This document shows positions 38,940 to 50,250 of a stretch of DNA of 64,000 nt, piece after piece. The notes under the pieces were generated by a model. It was not told the origin of the DNA, made no database searches, and worked only from the letters and a program-made list of their open reading frames with translations. The DNA is from Isochrysis galbana (taxonomy: Eukaryota > Haptophyta > Isochrysidales > Isochrysidaceae). The stretch lies in assembly GCA_018136815.1 (NCBI GenBank), contig CM030936.1, forward strand, positions 2,376,331 to 2,440,330, in the 5' to 3' direction. Each line of letters opens with the position of its first letter. Positions within the stretch are counted from its first letter, which is position 1. The translations under genes and the position numbers were made by a program.

Positions 38940-41635
38940 ATGTCGACTGGGTCGGCGCACCGGCAGCGCGAGCTCCACCCGCTGCCCGGCCAGGCCGTGC
39001 CGCCCGAGCAGAGCGATGAGGTGCGGCATACGCGGGCCATGCCGCCGGTGGAGCGGCCGTACGGCCGAGAGGTAGGCCAGCCGGGGCCGCAACCTCCACA
39101 CCATGAGCCATCTACTGGCTTCGAATTCTATGAGCGGGAGGAGCTGCGCCATCCATACCCTCCTCCTCTGCGCCAGCCACCCGAGCCGTATGGCCGGGCG
39201 AGTCACAGTGAGCACAGTTATTACGAACGGGGCACCGAACGATACCGCGAAGAACGCCGGCACTCTGACGCTGGCTGGTATGATAATGCGCGTGGGCCTT
39301 CTTACTCGTACGAGGGGGGCGATGCGTACGGCTTGCATGGCGCAGGTAACTACGGGCATGACGCTCACTCTCTCCGGGGAAGGGGGGGTTATTGGCGCGA
39401 TTCCTTGGACGATGCGTGTGGGAGCAGGTATCCAGCGCCGCGCCCACCATCGCCAGGGCGTCAGATACAACTTGATATGCTGCGAGATGAGTTGCGAGCC
39501 GCCAGGCGGCAGCTGGAGGCGGCTGCCCGACGCGAGGCATCCCTCAGGCAAGTGCTACGACAGGTGAGCACTCCTAGCAGTGTGGTGCCTAATGTGCCGA
39601 TTCTTCGTTCTAGTGTTAACATGAGTCCTCTCTCTCTATGGAATCAGGCGGAGACGGAGGCTGTGCACATGCTAGTGGAGCGCTCACCGCGCGCATGGGG
39701 CCCGCAGCCTCTCCCAGGGCTGGGAGGACGAATGCAGCAGCGCTCGACTTCCGAACCACTTCGACGAGCTGAACGTCATGCTGCTAATTCAGCTCTCCCA
39801 CTGGATGCTACGGATCGAGGCCTGAACCATACGCAACGACATGAGGGCGACGGGGAGCCATCGGCGCGATCGGCTGTGTCTGGGCCGCCTGCGGCCGCTG
39901 TGACTGTAGTAGAAGAGCTTCTGCCCGTAAAGACAGCTCCTCCTGCGGTAAACCCCGCCGTTACGGAAGTATCTCACGCCTTGTGGGCACATCTGTGCAA
40001 TGAGGTTGTTGCCCAGCTTGTACCTGGCGTTGTCAAGGAGGCGGTACGAGGAGTGGTGGCCTCGCGGGTACCTCTTCGGCGCAAACCTGTGGCCGAGGTT
40101 GGGCGCGCTGCCATCGCAGATGAGCTGTGTGGAGTCTTGCTTGCTGATGTTCTAATCGAGGAGGCCAGGTGCGGCACACACGGTGGGCTCCGTTAGGGCA
40201 CAATTACCCCGTACGACAAAAGTCATGCGAAATTCATAAATGGTTGAAGGATTTGCATTGATCTTTCGCCTCCTGGTGGCAGAGGTGCCGTAGTTTTTGC
40301 GTTGCGCGCGGTCGCCAAGGAGTACACCGCCAATCGGCGGGCTCAACGGGCGTACGATGCCATTCTGATGGAGGTCCTGCGCGAAGATCTTGAGGGAGTA
40401 CGATACGATCCAAATGTACCCATCGAGGACCGCGAGGCGAAGGCGGTCGCTCCGGAATACGTATCGATGGTATGCCCATTGGCCAACGCTGCCCTTCGCG
40501 GGTCGGCCATAAGCTTCTTCTCCATGAGCCCAATATTTCCTTCCATTGCCCATCACCAGGACCCATCTAGGTCGCTCCTTCCGGACATCCTCAAGAAAGG
40601 CGAGCGGGCAGGGCTTGTCTACCAGTACGCTCCCGCCGGCACGGATGCTGGGAAGCGAGCCTATATGATTGTAGGGAAGTTCGGGTTTACGCGCGGTGGG
40701 ACGCATTCATGGGTGCTTCTTCCGACGCACTGGTGTGAATTGGACATTTGGGCCTTTTATGGAGTGTGATCGAGCAGCCCAAGCCTTCCATGTGCAGGTG
40801 GAGAAGTGATGCGCTCAGCGACGCTGCGCTCGATGTGCTTCTCGAGCCTCACCTCGAAATGGTCGCTCGCGCTGCTTTGCGCGAGGCGCGTGGGAAGCAA
40901 GCACGTCGGCGCGACGCTGCGGAACGTGATCTGGTACGCACAAAATTTGCTTTGACCCTGGCAAGCAGGTTATGCGGCATCGTATACGTTCATTACAATA
41001 CCCCCACCTCACCCTTCCACTAATGTGCTTGTTACTCACACCCGTCGGATCGTTCGTCGTCAGGTATCCAAGCATGCGTTGGAAGCGGTTCTAGAGCCCA
41101 TGCTCCTAGAGCGGATGGTGCAACAGATCGCTGCGCGTGCAGAACCGTTGTTGTTTCAACGCCATGCTGCACAGTGGCTCGATGAAATATGTGCGAATTC
41201 ATTTATGCACCATCACCTTGCCCTGTTGCATGCCGGGAGTCTTCATCGGGATCTAGGAAGAGAAGCGGCGCGCTCCACGAAATCAGCCTCCGTATCCCTA
41301 AGTGTTGCTGTCCCCTGCCGTGAATGCAACGCTCTTACTCACACTGGCGAACGAGCAGAGCTGATTCAAAAATGAGCAGTTTTTGCTTCGTACCCCAATC
41401 CCCTCACACGGCGCTCATAGGTTCTGACGCCCTCTTTGCTTACGCGAGCGATCTATCACGCAGACACAAATACCTCGAGGAGAGTCCAATTCTTGCAGGT
41501 GCGCAACGGAGACTCGCATTGGCTGCGATGCTGGAAGAGATGATATGTCAGATGTTGAGCCTCGTAACAACGGGATCAGAGGCTAACATGTTCTTGCCTG
41601 TTGAGACTGACGAGGAAGACGCCGCAGATTCATGA
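38940..41635 (+). CDS. multi-exon coiled-coil protein of unknown function
   Basis: The ATG at 38940 begins a Pro/Arg/Tyr-rich region, then a coiled coil (QIQLDMLRDELRAARRQLEA). Clear exons are 38940-39563, 39648-40168, 40283 to about 40450, about 40790-40933 and 41064 to about 41291, with a last exon ending at 41635; the borders between exons 3/4 and 5/6 are uncertain. The 84-bp first intron is in frame without a stop. Exons 2-6 each encode one amphipathic helical unit of a similar type (HLCNEVVAQLVPGVVKEAV, ILMEVLREDLEGV, LLEPHLEMVARAALREA, VLEPMLLERMVQQIAARA, MLEEMICQMLSLV). This suggests an internal repeat, as in ciliary or centrosomal scaffolds. That role is inference. The acidic end is TDEEDAADS. 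Confidence 0.6.
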
Positions 41636-41859
41636 CGAGGCTGTCGACGAGGATAGTCAACCACCCCAACCCAGCGCAGCAACACCACGAGCGTGCGATA
41701 GGTATTTGCCCAACAACACGTCTCGGCACTATTTGAGAGGATCTAGCAGCGAGAGGATAAAGCAGCGTCGGTGTACTAGGCTGTATGCTGGTGGTGAGTG
41801 AGTACGGCCGTGCGCCCCTTTCTCGTTCGCTCTTTTCCGGTGCCATACCATATCCATCT

Positions 41860-42373
41860 CCTAGATGTTAAACACGGTGGGTCAGGTCTAGAAACACACC
41901 AAAAACAGCTGTTTTTGGCTTTTTTGGAAACACGGTGAAACACAGTACCGAAAACAGCGGGTCATATATCATATATATAGAATGTATTATACATATATAT
42001 TTATATCCATCTCCCGTAGGCTCACAGCTCACAGCTACCGGTAGTTCCTGTTTCCTGTTCCTGTGGGAGAGTGTAATTATAATTGTAACTGTCGAGCATG
42101 ATTGTGATTGATGAGCTTGATTGTCTTGCATCCAACTAGGTGGTAGGTGGTAGGTGGTGGTAGCTAGAGGTGTAGTGGTGCAGTTGGGAGGCCAGGCAAT
42201 CAGGTGGCGGGATTGATTATGATATGGCTATGGCCTCGCTCGCACGCTCACTCACCGCGCGCGCGCAGCGCGCAACCCTCTGTTCCGGACATGGGGGTCT
42301 CCTAGAAACACGGTGAAAAACACTGTTTTTGACTTCCGTAGAAACACACTGTTCCTGTGTTTAACATCTAGGA
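41860..42373. mobile_element. hAT-like MITE 2 with 8-bp target duplication
   Basis: Both ends are CCTAGATGTTAAACAC (16 of 16 as inverted repeats). ATCCATCT lies on each side, at 41852-41859 and 42374-42381. Subterminal copies of GAAACAC recur in both halves, as hAT transposase-binding sites often do. The element is 514 bp long and has no ORF. It shares the CCTA(G/C)ATG tip with the MITE at 33198. Confidence 0.87.
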
Positions 42374-43651
42374 TCCATCTCGATGCGACCGATTGACGGC
42401 TGAAAAGAGGGGGAGTCGTAAGTGCAAAGGAGCAATAGGGGCGTACTTTCGTGGCTGCGCGGGCCTCCGCTACGCCCAATAGCCCGGTGCCAGGTGCAAC
42501 TGCTTACTTGGGCGTCGTGCCCTAGCAACTGCTAGCCGCTAGTGCGTTAGGTATGCTACGAGGAGGAGATGCCTGCACATGCCACGGTTATGTAACGCTG
42601 CGCTCAATGGGCCAAGCCAACTACGTACAATTATATGTAGCTGCGTACCAACGTACTGCACGAGCGAGCCAACGGAATCCGTCGCATGCGGCCACTCAGC
42701 ACTGAACGCATGGCTGGCGAGCAACATTACGCAGCAACGCACGCATGCAGGCTAGCCCGCTATTTCGCCGCAACGGGTCTGCGCAGGCGGCCCTTGCGTG
42801 CAGTTGGGCGTTGGGCGCACATGTGCCGGCATGGACACGCCATGGCCATATACCGTGCTGCGTACACTACATATGCCTCATGCGCCTGGTGTAGGTAGCA
42901 TGGTGATTCTAGCAAGCGGCCTGGGCCTAGCAGTCGGCGAGGGCGCCAAATTCAAATTCAAATTTATTTCGTACGCCCCTACGTATCACCGTATGCAAAC
43001 TGCAAAATGAGCGCTCAATCACGCGCCGCATAGAACCCAACAGACAACCTCATCAACCAATGCCCACGTGTTGTTGCTAGAGTTGCAATGTCGTCATGCT
43101 TGCCCAGCGGTACGCGCGTGGCAGTGGCGTACGCGTCATTCTAACCACACATCACGACAAGTACTCCTCTGCTGCCGTCTAGATGTGTTGGTGCGGCTCG
43201 GAAGCAACGCTCGCGAGAAAGTAACGAGTGTGGACGCGGCAACGGCGACGGCTTGCGCACATTTCTCACTGCTAATGAGACAACGAGACGAACCGATGGT
43301 CGCCGGGGGAGTGTAGCTACTGATTCCGCCTGGAGCCACCATGATTTACATGGTATCGAGCGCGCGGTCACCGGGAGGCGAAAAGATGGGTGCATTGCGT
43401 GCATCGCCACGAGAAACCTGATTGACATGAGAGCCCACAGCAAGAACGACGGGGCACACGCACTATACGCAGGCACGCAGCCGCCGGAGTGCGCTACAAC
43501 AACCAGTCTAGTACTCTAAGCGCGACTGCGAGCTCTACTTAAAGGGCTACCAAGCACCATGAGAAGATCCGAAAGCGCCGAGGAACCTGTGTTGAATCGT
43601 CTCAGATGCCTGGCCATACGCGTCGGAGGCCGTATCACGCACAAATCCAAC
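42374..43651. other. intergenic, no gene seen
   Basis: No protein-like frame is supported on either strand. The right end is the 3' flank of the HMA-domain gene. Confidence 0.35.
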
Positions 43652-43900
43652 CTAGAAGCCGAACGCTTCCATCAAGTCGTCAGCGGTGGCGTCCCCGCCA
43701 TTTACATCGACTTCATCTGGATCGAACTTGAACATCCCACCCGCAAGCCTCTTCTCAGAAGCTTTGAAGCCGAGGGCTGCAACCGCCTCGATCATCTTCT
43801 CAGCTGTAGGAAAGCCCGGCGCGCTGACTATCTTTGCCGTCTTCTTGTCGAGATTCATGGTGACCGAGGTCACACCCTCGAGCCCCTTGAGCCCCGCCTC
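43652..43900 (-). CDS. heavy-metal-associated (HMA) domain protein, 5' part in assembly gap
   Basis: The last 82 residues are visible, with the stop at 43652-43654. LKGLEGVTSVTMNLDKKTAK, followed by PGFPTAEKMIEAVAALGF, is the second half of a ferredoxin-fold HMA domain, as in copper chaperones and P1B ATPases. The metal-binding M-x-C-x-x-C would lie in the 100-bp gap (43901-44000) and cannot be judged. The tail FKFDPDEVDVNGGDATADDL is acidic. Sequence right of the gap belongs to a repeat, so whether the gene continues there is unknown. Confidence 0.65.
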   Translation of the reverse strand, partial: EAGLKGLEGVTSVTMNLDKKTAKIVSAPGFPTAEKMIEAVAALGFKASEKRLAGGMFKFDPDEVDVNGGDATADDLMEAFGF

Positions 43901-44000
43901 NNNNNNNNNNNNNNNNNNNNNNNNNNNNNNNNNNNNNNNNNNNNNNNNNNNNNNNNNNNNNNNNNNNNNNNNNNNNNNNNNNNNNNNNNNNNNNNNNNNN
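43901..44000. other. assembly gap
   Basis: One hundred N's. The round number suggests a gap of unknown true size. It cuts the HMA gene and a family C repeat. Confidence 0.99.
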
Positions 44001-44013
44001 TCTGGTGTTCTGT

Positions 44014-44251
44014 GTTCGGTGTGGCTGTGGGTTGTGATGGAGGTGTGTTGCATGCTGGCTGGTGCCAGCATGGCGGCTTTGCACATGTCGTTCTTGGTGG
44101 TGCGCGGGCGCGGCCCGCCGGCTCCTGTGCCCACCTGACTGGGGGGGTCGTCCTGGCGCGGTCGCTTCGGCGACAGCGGCGTGTCCGTGAGCTCTTCGTC
44201 CATCATGGCGAGGGCAGCGGCAGCGAGAGCGGGCGGCGGCGCGCGCTCCAT
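44014..44251 (-). pseudogene. family C ORF start, copy 2
   Basis: The ATG at 44251 is followed by MERAPPPALAAAALAMMDEE, SPKRPRQDDPP and a GTGAGGPRPRT stretch, as in the copy at 34808. It runs into the assembly gap. The flanking GACCCTATCGTTTTAACGAT recurs in degraded form at 51135. Confidence 0.5.
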
Positions 44252-44358
44252 GACCCTATCGTTTTAACGATAGTTCGCCCTGTTCCCTGCAGAGCAACAG
44301 AGCCAGCAACTGGCTCAGCCGCCCAGCTCCACCGTCTCGCCACCCAATCAAGGACTCC

Positions 44359-44394
44359 CCATGGTGGGTGGCAGCATTGCTGCCACCCCCATGG
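44359..44394. other. imperfect hairpin, 16-bp stem
   Basis: CCATGGTGGGTGGCAGC, loop ATT, GCTGCCACCCCCATGG; one bulged T in the left arm. It lies 85 bp before a perfect 23-bp hairpin. Confidence 0.75.
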
Positions 44395-44478
44395 TGGTAA
44401 CTCCTACCAGCAGTGCACCCCTCGGGGGCGGGCACTTGAGATGCACGTGAAAATCCGAGGAGCCGACGAAAATATAGA

Positions 44479-44529
44479 GAGAACACCTGCCGCCGATGCT
44501 CTGGTTGAGCATCGGCGGCAGGTGTTCTC
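44479..44529. other. perfect 23-bp hairpin with 5-nt loop
   Basis: The left arm GAGAACACCTGCCGCCGATG plus CTC, the loop TGGTT, and the right arm as the exact reverse complement. No gene is supported around it, and it lies between a family C copy and element G. Confidence 0.93.
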
Positions 44530-45100
44530 CCTGCCTCACAGCGTCGAGGGACGAGTCGGGAACCTGCCGTTTGGGGCGGCAAAGGCATTATAGGTACGGG
44601 CTCGGTCGACCTGCGCCAGAGCGGGCGCGATTGGCAGCGTACCTGTCCCGCAATCGGCCAACAAACTTTTGTCGACCAGCGAGCAGCGTCGAGCGCCATG
44701 GCGTCCTGGTGCTCCAGCTCCTCGTCAGTCGCGAGCCAGAGCGAATCCTGCGGGGCGAGGGTCGGGACCGTCAAGGATCATCCTCTGACGGCCGAATCGG
44801 CCGTGTGCAAGCCGTGTATGGTGCGCATGTGCATGCGCGGACGTCATCGCTGGGGCACCAGGGTTTGAAATTTGCTTTATAGGCAATATGGGGCGTCGGA
44901 CCCTTAATTTAATATATGTCTAGGCACCTTTTAAGTGAAAGAAACACATCTCTCAGTGGGAGCGACGTCCAGTTCGGCTCGTGTGAGCCGCCAGAGCGTG
45001 TGCAAGGGGGGGGGGTCCGACGGGACTTCGCACCGTCTTTTCGGACGAGGATTCTGAAAAGGCGGGGAGACCCTCCGAGCCGCTCTCGCCGGGGCTTTCC
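44530..45100. other. intergenic, no gene seen
   Basis: No supported gene. The right part probably belongs to element G, which ends at 45166. Confidence 0.3.
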
Positions 45101-45166
45101 GCTCACGGTCAAAAATGTCGACCCCCCCCCATATTAGTACTTAAAAAGCCGTGTTTGACCGCCCTA
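45101..45166 (-). repeat. terminal motif of element G (copy 2), inserted in family A
   Basis: Reading down from 45166: TAGGGCGGTCAAACA, then GGCTTTTTAAGTACTAATAT, then ATTTTTGACCGTG. It interrupts the family A ORF after the codons for ERPSVYD, so the insertion is younger than that repeat. Confidence 0.6.
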
Positions 45167-45811
45167 TCATAGACAGAGGGCCGTTCGATTGAGCCGGCAG
45201 CTGACGCGGCCGTGGAAGTGTCGTTGATTGTTGTTGGCGGGAAGATGCCTGACAGATCATAGTAAGAGTCGGGTCTGAGAGTGTCTGCCATCGAGCGCTA
45301 CGAGCGATGAGGTAGACTGAAGGTCGGAGGAGTGTGACGCGTGGCGTCGGAAAGTAGAGACGAGGCTAGCTAGCGAGCTAGTGAGAGAGAGGGGGAGAGA
45401 GAATGAGAGCTTCTTACTTAGGTCCGAGGTAGACACGGGAGACTACAACGGCGAATGGACTCAAAAAGTTGAGGCCACTGAGACACACACAAACTAAACC
45501 AAACGGGGCGAAAACTAACCACACCTGGACGGACGGCCAGGCGTCGGCACCAGGGCAACTTAGCAGCGCGCAGACATGCGACGGAGGGGTCGGAACGACG
45601 AACGACGAGGGCACGAGGGCGGACCTCGCGGGGGGAGCTATGACCGATACACGGAGAGAAGACAAAAGACGGTCATGGAACATTTAACATTTGATGACAT
45701 CGAGAGAAAGTAAGAGAAGAGGCGGAATACCAATCGACGAGACCTTGACCTTGAGGCTTAAAATAACCCACAGGTTACAAGTAAAAGTCTGTCATCGTAT
45801 GGAATACGACA
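45167..45811 (-). mobile_element. family A retroelement 5' module, copy 4, broken by element G
   Basis: On the minus strand it begins GTCGTATTCCATACGATGAC at 45811 and runs through the shared leader to the ORF start at 45291 (RPDSYYDLSGIFPPT). It stops at 45167, inside the ORF, at element G. Confidence 0.65.
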
Positions 45812-46771
45812 CACGGCCAACGAATGGCCACTAATGACCACAACAATCGGCTGACGGCCCGCTACACGGCGACAACGACAACTTGCTTGGCCCGCCGGCG
45901 AGGCCCGCAGCGGCGCATAGAAGTTTTCTTGCGCTGAGTTTCTTATCCTCAGGTGTCAGGTGGAGGCCTCTCACTTCAGCTCCATTTCTTATCGCTAGAT
46001 GGTAGATGGCAAATTTGCTTCTAGGTTTTCTTAATGGGGGGGTTTCTTAATGGTGCACCCTTACTGTAGGCCCAAGGTAGCGCACCTGGGCCGGACCGCT
46101 GAAGGTGGGAAAGAGAATGAGGGGTGAGGGGGGAGCGAAGAGAGAAGAGCGAAGGGACACAAGTGCGAATTTTATATAAAATTTATAGGTTATAGGTTAT
46201 AGGGAGGTGTAGTGGATATAGTGGATAGTGGTAGTGGAAGTGGATATACCGATACACCGTGTCCGCAGTAGCAGTAGATGTTAACCCAGAATTTTCAGAA
46301 GTTTCTTTTAAGAATTTTTGTATGTTGTGGCTGAGTTATGAGTTATAAATATAAGTATAAGTTACAAGCATTTATGACTTGTAAGAACACACCATGACTA
46401 TCATGTGATGACGACAAGAGATAAGAATTAGAGATAAGTATACTATTAATTAGAATGATAGGCCGGAGAGGGCTGTGGGCCGCACGCCGTCCCGGCTGTG
46501 AAGGTGCACACCTGGAGCTGTTGGTGTACTTCTATTAGCAGCCTGACCCCTGACCACCCTCCATGCCCATGGCGGAGTACCGTTGGGGGGGGGGGGGGGG
46601 GGCTCCCATGGGCAAAAGGACTGGTGGGAGTTCGCTCGCGCCCGCCGTGTGAGAGCGTGAGAGCCCCAAGGCCGATCTCGCGCTTGCCGCCGCACCCCGC
46701 GCAGACGAGCGCGCCAGATCCCCCGTCCTGCTTCTCCCGTTTGCGATCTGCTTGAGAGAGGCCGGGCTACG
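45812..46771. other. intergenic, AT-rich
   Basis: The most AT-rich stretch of the window (46150-46450), with short direct repeats GTTATAGGTTATAGG and AGTGGATA. A G-run lies at 46587-46602. No gene is supported. Confidence 0.4.
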
Positions 46772-48542
46772 ATGCTCGCGCTGGCCTCCCTGGCACTGAC
46801 GGCGTTCGTGAGCATACGATCGCCCAATGCACCGCGCGCGTGCGTGTGCCGGACTTCATCTCCTGCTTGTGCGCACGTCCTGGCTGCGGAGGATGGCCTC
46901 GTTAGCTGGGTCGCCTCACATGGAGGTGGGGCAAGTGTGAGCGTTGGAGACGTTGGAGGTGGGCTCCGTGGGCTCCTGGCCACCAGAGACGCAGCAGTTG
47001 GCGACGTACTGCTTGAGGTCCCACTCAGGTGTGTCCTCGCCACTCGGGGGGAGGGCGAGCCCATGCCTACAGAGCCGCCAGAGTGGTGCAGCGCTCTACC
47101 TTGGAATGTGCAGCTTGCAATCAGCGTGCTGTCCCAGCAGTCGACAGCAAAATGGGGGCCGTTCCTCTCCACGTGGCCGGCGGGGTTGCCTGACTTACCG
47201 ATGTGGCTGGAACCCGGGGAGCTTGCAGCAGCACAAGACCCAAAATTTGAGTCTGAAGCAGATGCTTCGTGCTTCTGGCTGCAAGAGCAGTATTTTGATG
47301 CCTTCGATGCAGCAGAAGCTCATCATGCTGAGACTGCGAAAGAGGGAGTGCCTTTCTATTTCGTTCCCGAGCCTGACTTTCGCCGTGCCATGCTGCTCGT
47401 GTGGAGCCGGTGTCTTCGGCTCACTGCAGGGCCATTTGGCGTCCGCCGACTTTTGGTGCCATTGCTCGATATGGCAAACCATGACGGTGAGGCGAACGCC
47501 TTTCTTGGTCATATTGAGAGTACGTGGCAGGGAGTGGGAGAGGGCGGGAGAAGGAGATGCGTCGAGCGCAGTTCGTCAGCGTGAGCTAACTGTTAGCACG
47601 ATCTGCAGATACATACATTCTGTTGCTGGCACCGCGTGCATCGGCTCTTAGCCCCTGATCTTCCACATGCCTCACGCAGGTGCGTCTCCTGCCGCAGTGT
47701 TCGCTTATTCTCCTACTGGCGCTGTCGGTCCATGTATCCGGCTATATGCTGCTCGCCCCTTGTTTTCTGGTGATGAAGTCACGATCACCTACGGAGAGCA
47801 TAGCAGCGGTCATTTTGCGCAGTACTATGGTTTTGTTCCAGTCAACAATCCACATGATTCAGTGGATGTATCTTTGTTGCAGATACTGCACGCCTCAGGG
47901 TTGTCACCAGAGGACGGAAAATGGGGCGATAGGTGGGATAAAGTATGCGTTCTCCTCCAACAGAAATTCGGCTTGCAGACTGAGCGCCTGCAGCTAAAAG
48001 CTCGCGCTCCCGATGAGGCGACTGTTCTGGCCTTGCGAGCCGTACTATTGGGACAAGATGGTGCAGCAACCCTTTTGACACGCACAGAGCAAAGCACTGC
48101 CATGGATTTGAACGAGCACGACGAAGCGTTAGATGCAGATTGCGATGGTCTAGTTGAATCCGGATGTGCTGCAGATGCGTACATGATAGCTCGAATTGCG
48201 CAAATAGTTGCTTCTGCGTGTACGGGCATTTGCGCGGGTTGGCCGTCTACACTTGAAGATGACCGATCTGAGCTATCCAAAAGACAAGCTTCTATGCAGT
48301 GGGCACCACAACTCCTCTTGCAGATGCGCATTGCAAGGAAGCAGCTTGTGCACGAGTTGAGGGAATCCATGCTACATCTTGCATCGCGTATTGAGAAAGA
48401 TCCTAGCATCTCTTGGACGACTTTGCGGCAGCAACAACTTCCAGCATCGACGTATCCATACCTGGATGACTTGCCTATAAGCGAGCTAGAAGGTTGGGCG
48501 GCGCGCAGGTGGAATTGGAAATCATCTAGTTATGAGCCATAG
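46772..48542 (+). CDS. SET-domain protein methyltransferase (Rubisco LSMT type)
   Basis: Exons 46772-47519 and 47680-48542 (536 aa; intron GT-AG, phase 1). It should be an S-adenosylmethionine-dependent lysine methyltransferase. The N-terminus MLALASLALTAFVSIRSPN looks like a signal peptide with an A|F site followed by an Arg/Ser-rich stretch, as in leaders for red-derived complex plastids. The split SET domain has GGLRGLLATRDAAVGDVLLE at its start, a long insertion, then LVPLLDMANHDGEAN at the exon junction and GDEVTITYGEHSSGHFAQYY with the catalytic Tyr. A helical C-terminal half follows, as in Rubisco LSMT substrate-binding domains. Target unknown. Confidence 0.87.
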
Positions 48543-50250
48543 AGACTTATACCGATCCGTTTCGCGTGTGCCAAGCCTGGTAACAATGACAAGTCACACA
48601 TTCGGAGGTCTGATGTGATTATTCGGGGGATGTGTTATTGCCTAATGAAGCCGAGTGGGAACTTCGAAAGAATGTGGAGGGGGTGTCGCATCCAGCGTTC
48701 CACTCTATGCGGATGCGATTTCAGATGTTGAGTGAGTTTTGTTTTGGTGAAATCCACCATGCCACTGAGGCGTCTCGGAGCTTCGTCCGCTCGCGCGACG
48801 AGCACATTCTGTTCGCTCTCCTCGTCTCGCCTCCCGCTCCTCCCTTATTCGTTTGTTAATGTGCTCTTGTGCGTTTGGATTGGTTGTGGGTCCTTTCATT
48901 GGTATGCGGTGAGTGGGGTCCGGAAGAGTGTGGTGTTTGTGTCGTCGGCTCGTGCGGTGCGATGTCGCGCGCTCCCCTTCTTCCTCTCGCTCTCAAGAGC
49001 CACCATTACCCTCTCTCGCTCACCCCTATGAGCCCTATGAGGATTGTCCATTGTGGGTGAGGTGAGTGATGGGAGGCTGTGGCTGCTGTGTGTGCTGATG
49101 TGGAGGGGCTGTATGTGGTAGTAACATGTGAGGTATGAACGGAGGGAGGCACAGAGGATGGGATGACACGGACGGGGGAGGCACGCGCGGACGAGGGCGA
49201 GACCGAGGTTCGGTCTCGGACGGCATGAGGACGAGCGGGACGAGGGCAGAGGACACAGGCAGGCGAGAGGGGCACGAGAGCGGTCGAGCGGTCGAGCGGT
49301 GGCGCTGATCGCGGGACGAAGAACAAGGGAGAGGACACTCGCGGGAAAAGTAAACACCGGGGAAGGGAAAGACGCGGGAAGAGAGAGGGATGAAACGGGG
49401 CCGGAAACTCAAGGAGACACTCGGGGAGAGAACGGGGGAAGGAGAGAGAGAGGGGCGGACCCGGTGGGCCGACGCGGGGAAGGGGGCGTCGGAGCGTGAC
49501 AACAAACGAAGGGGGGCGCGGGGGAACCCGATGGCGGGAAAGGGGACGCAATGCACGGGGGGGGGCACCGGGGCGAGGCGACGGGGAGGGAGTCACGCCA
49601 AGGGGACCTAATGAACGGGGACGTACGAGGGGGAAAGAGGCAACCCCCCCTACCCGCAACATCCATTGTCCTCATGAATAGAGGTGGGGACGGGAAAATC
49701 GAAAGTCGACTTTTCATTGCACCCAAAAGTCGCCGAGTGAATGTATGGAGGCTGGAGGGGTGTCTCACGCTATCATAAGAGCTTATGTGCAAAAATTCAA
49801 TTTTCAGAAGCTAATTCTTTTCATGTTCATGTTGGCGAATACGAACGCAGACAACGCGGTATTTTTTTGTAGTTGTAGTGGCTAGGGTATTTTTTATCGT
49901 GGAATTTGGCGCGTCAGAACCACTAGTGGAGAATAGTTAGTGCCCACCAACCACCAAACGCCCCTTTTGGAGGCGCGGGGCTTGCATCCCGTCCTCCACC
50001 GTCCCCCAAGAACAGGGAGTGTCACCCCCAGCACGAGCACACATACGCGCCTCGCCTGCTTCGTCATCCTTTTCCTTTCCCATGCTGCCTCCGCGATGCG
50101 TGATAAGTGATAAGACTAGGGCTAGGGCCAGTGACAGCCCCCCAAAGGGCCGTGTTGGTGTTGAGGCCGGGCCTGCCCCTCGCGCGACAGCGCGACAGCA
50201 CGAGGTCTACCGCGGCGATGTAGGGGCCCGGCCCTAACAAACTAACAAAG
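48543..50250. other. intergenic, strand-biased GA-rich block
   Basis: From 49130 to 49680 the plus strand is strongly purine-rich (GGGA, GAGAG, CGGGGA) with Arg/Ser/Pro-type open frames in all minus frames. I see no real gene. It resembles the leader of the retroelement near 60.9 kb only in style. Confidence 0.35.

Noticed and set aside
49006-49662. long Pro/Ser/Arg-rich minus-strand frames
   Set aside because: They come from a purine-rich strand block that is open in several frames at once; composition explains them.
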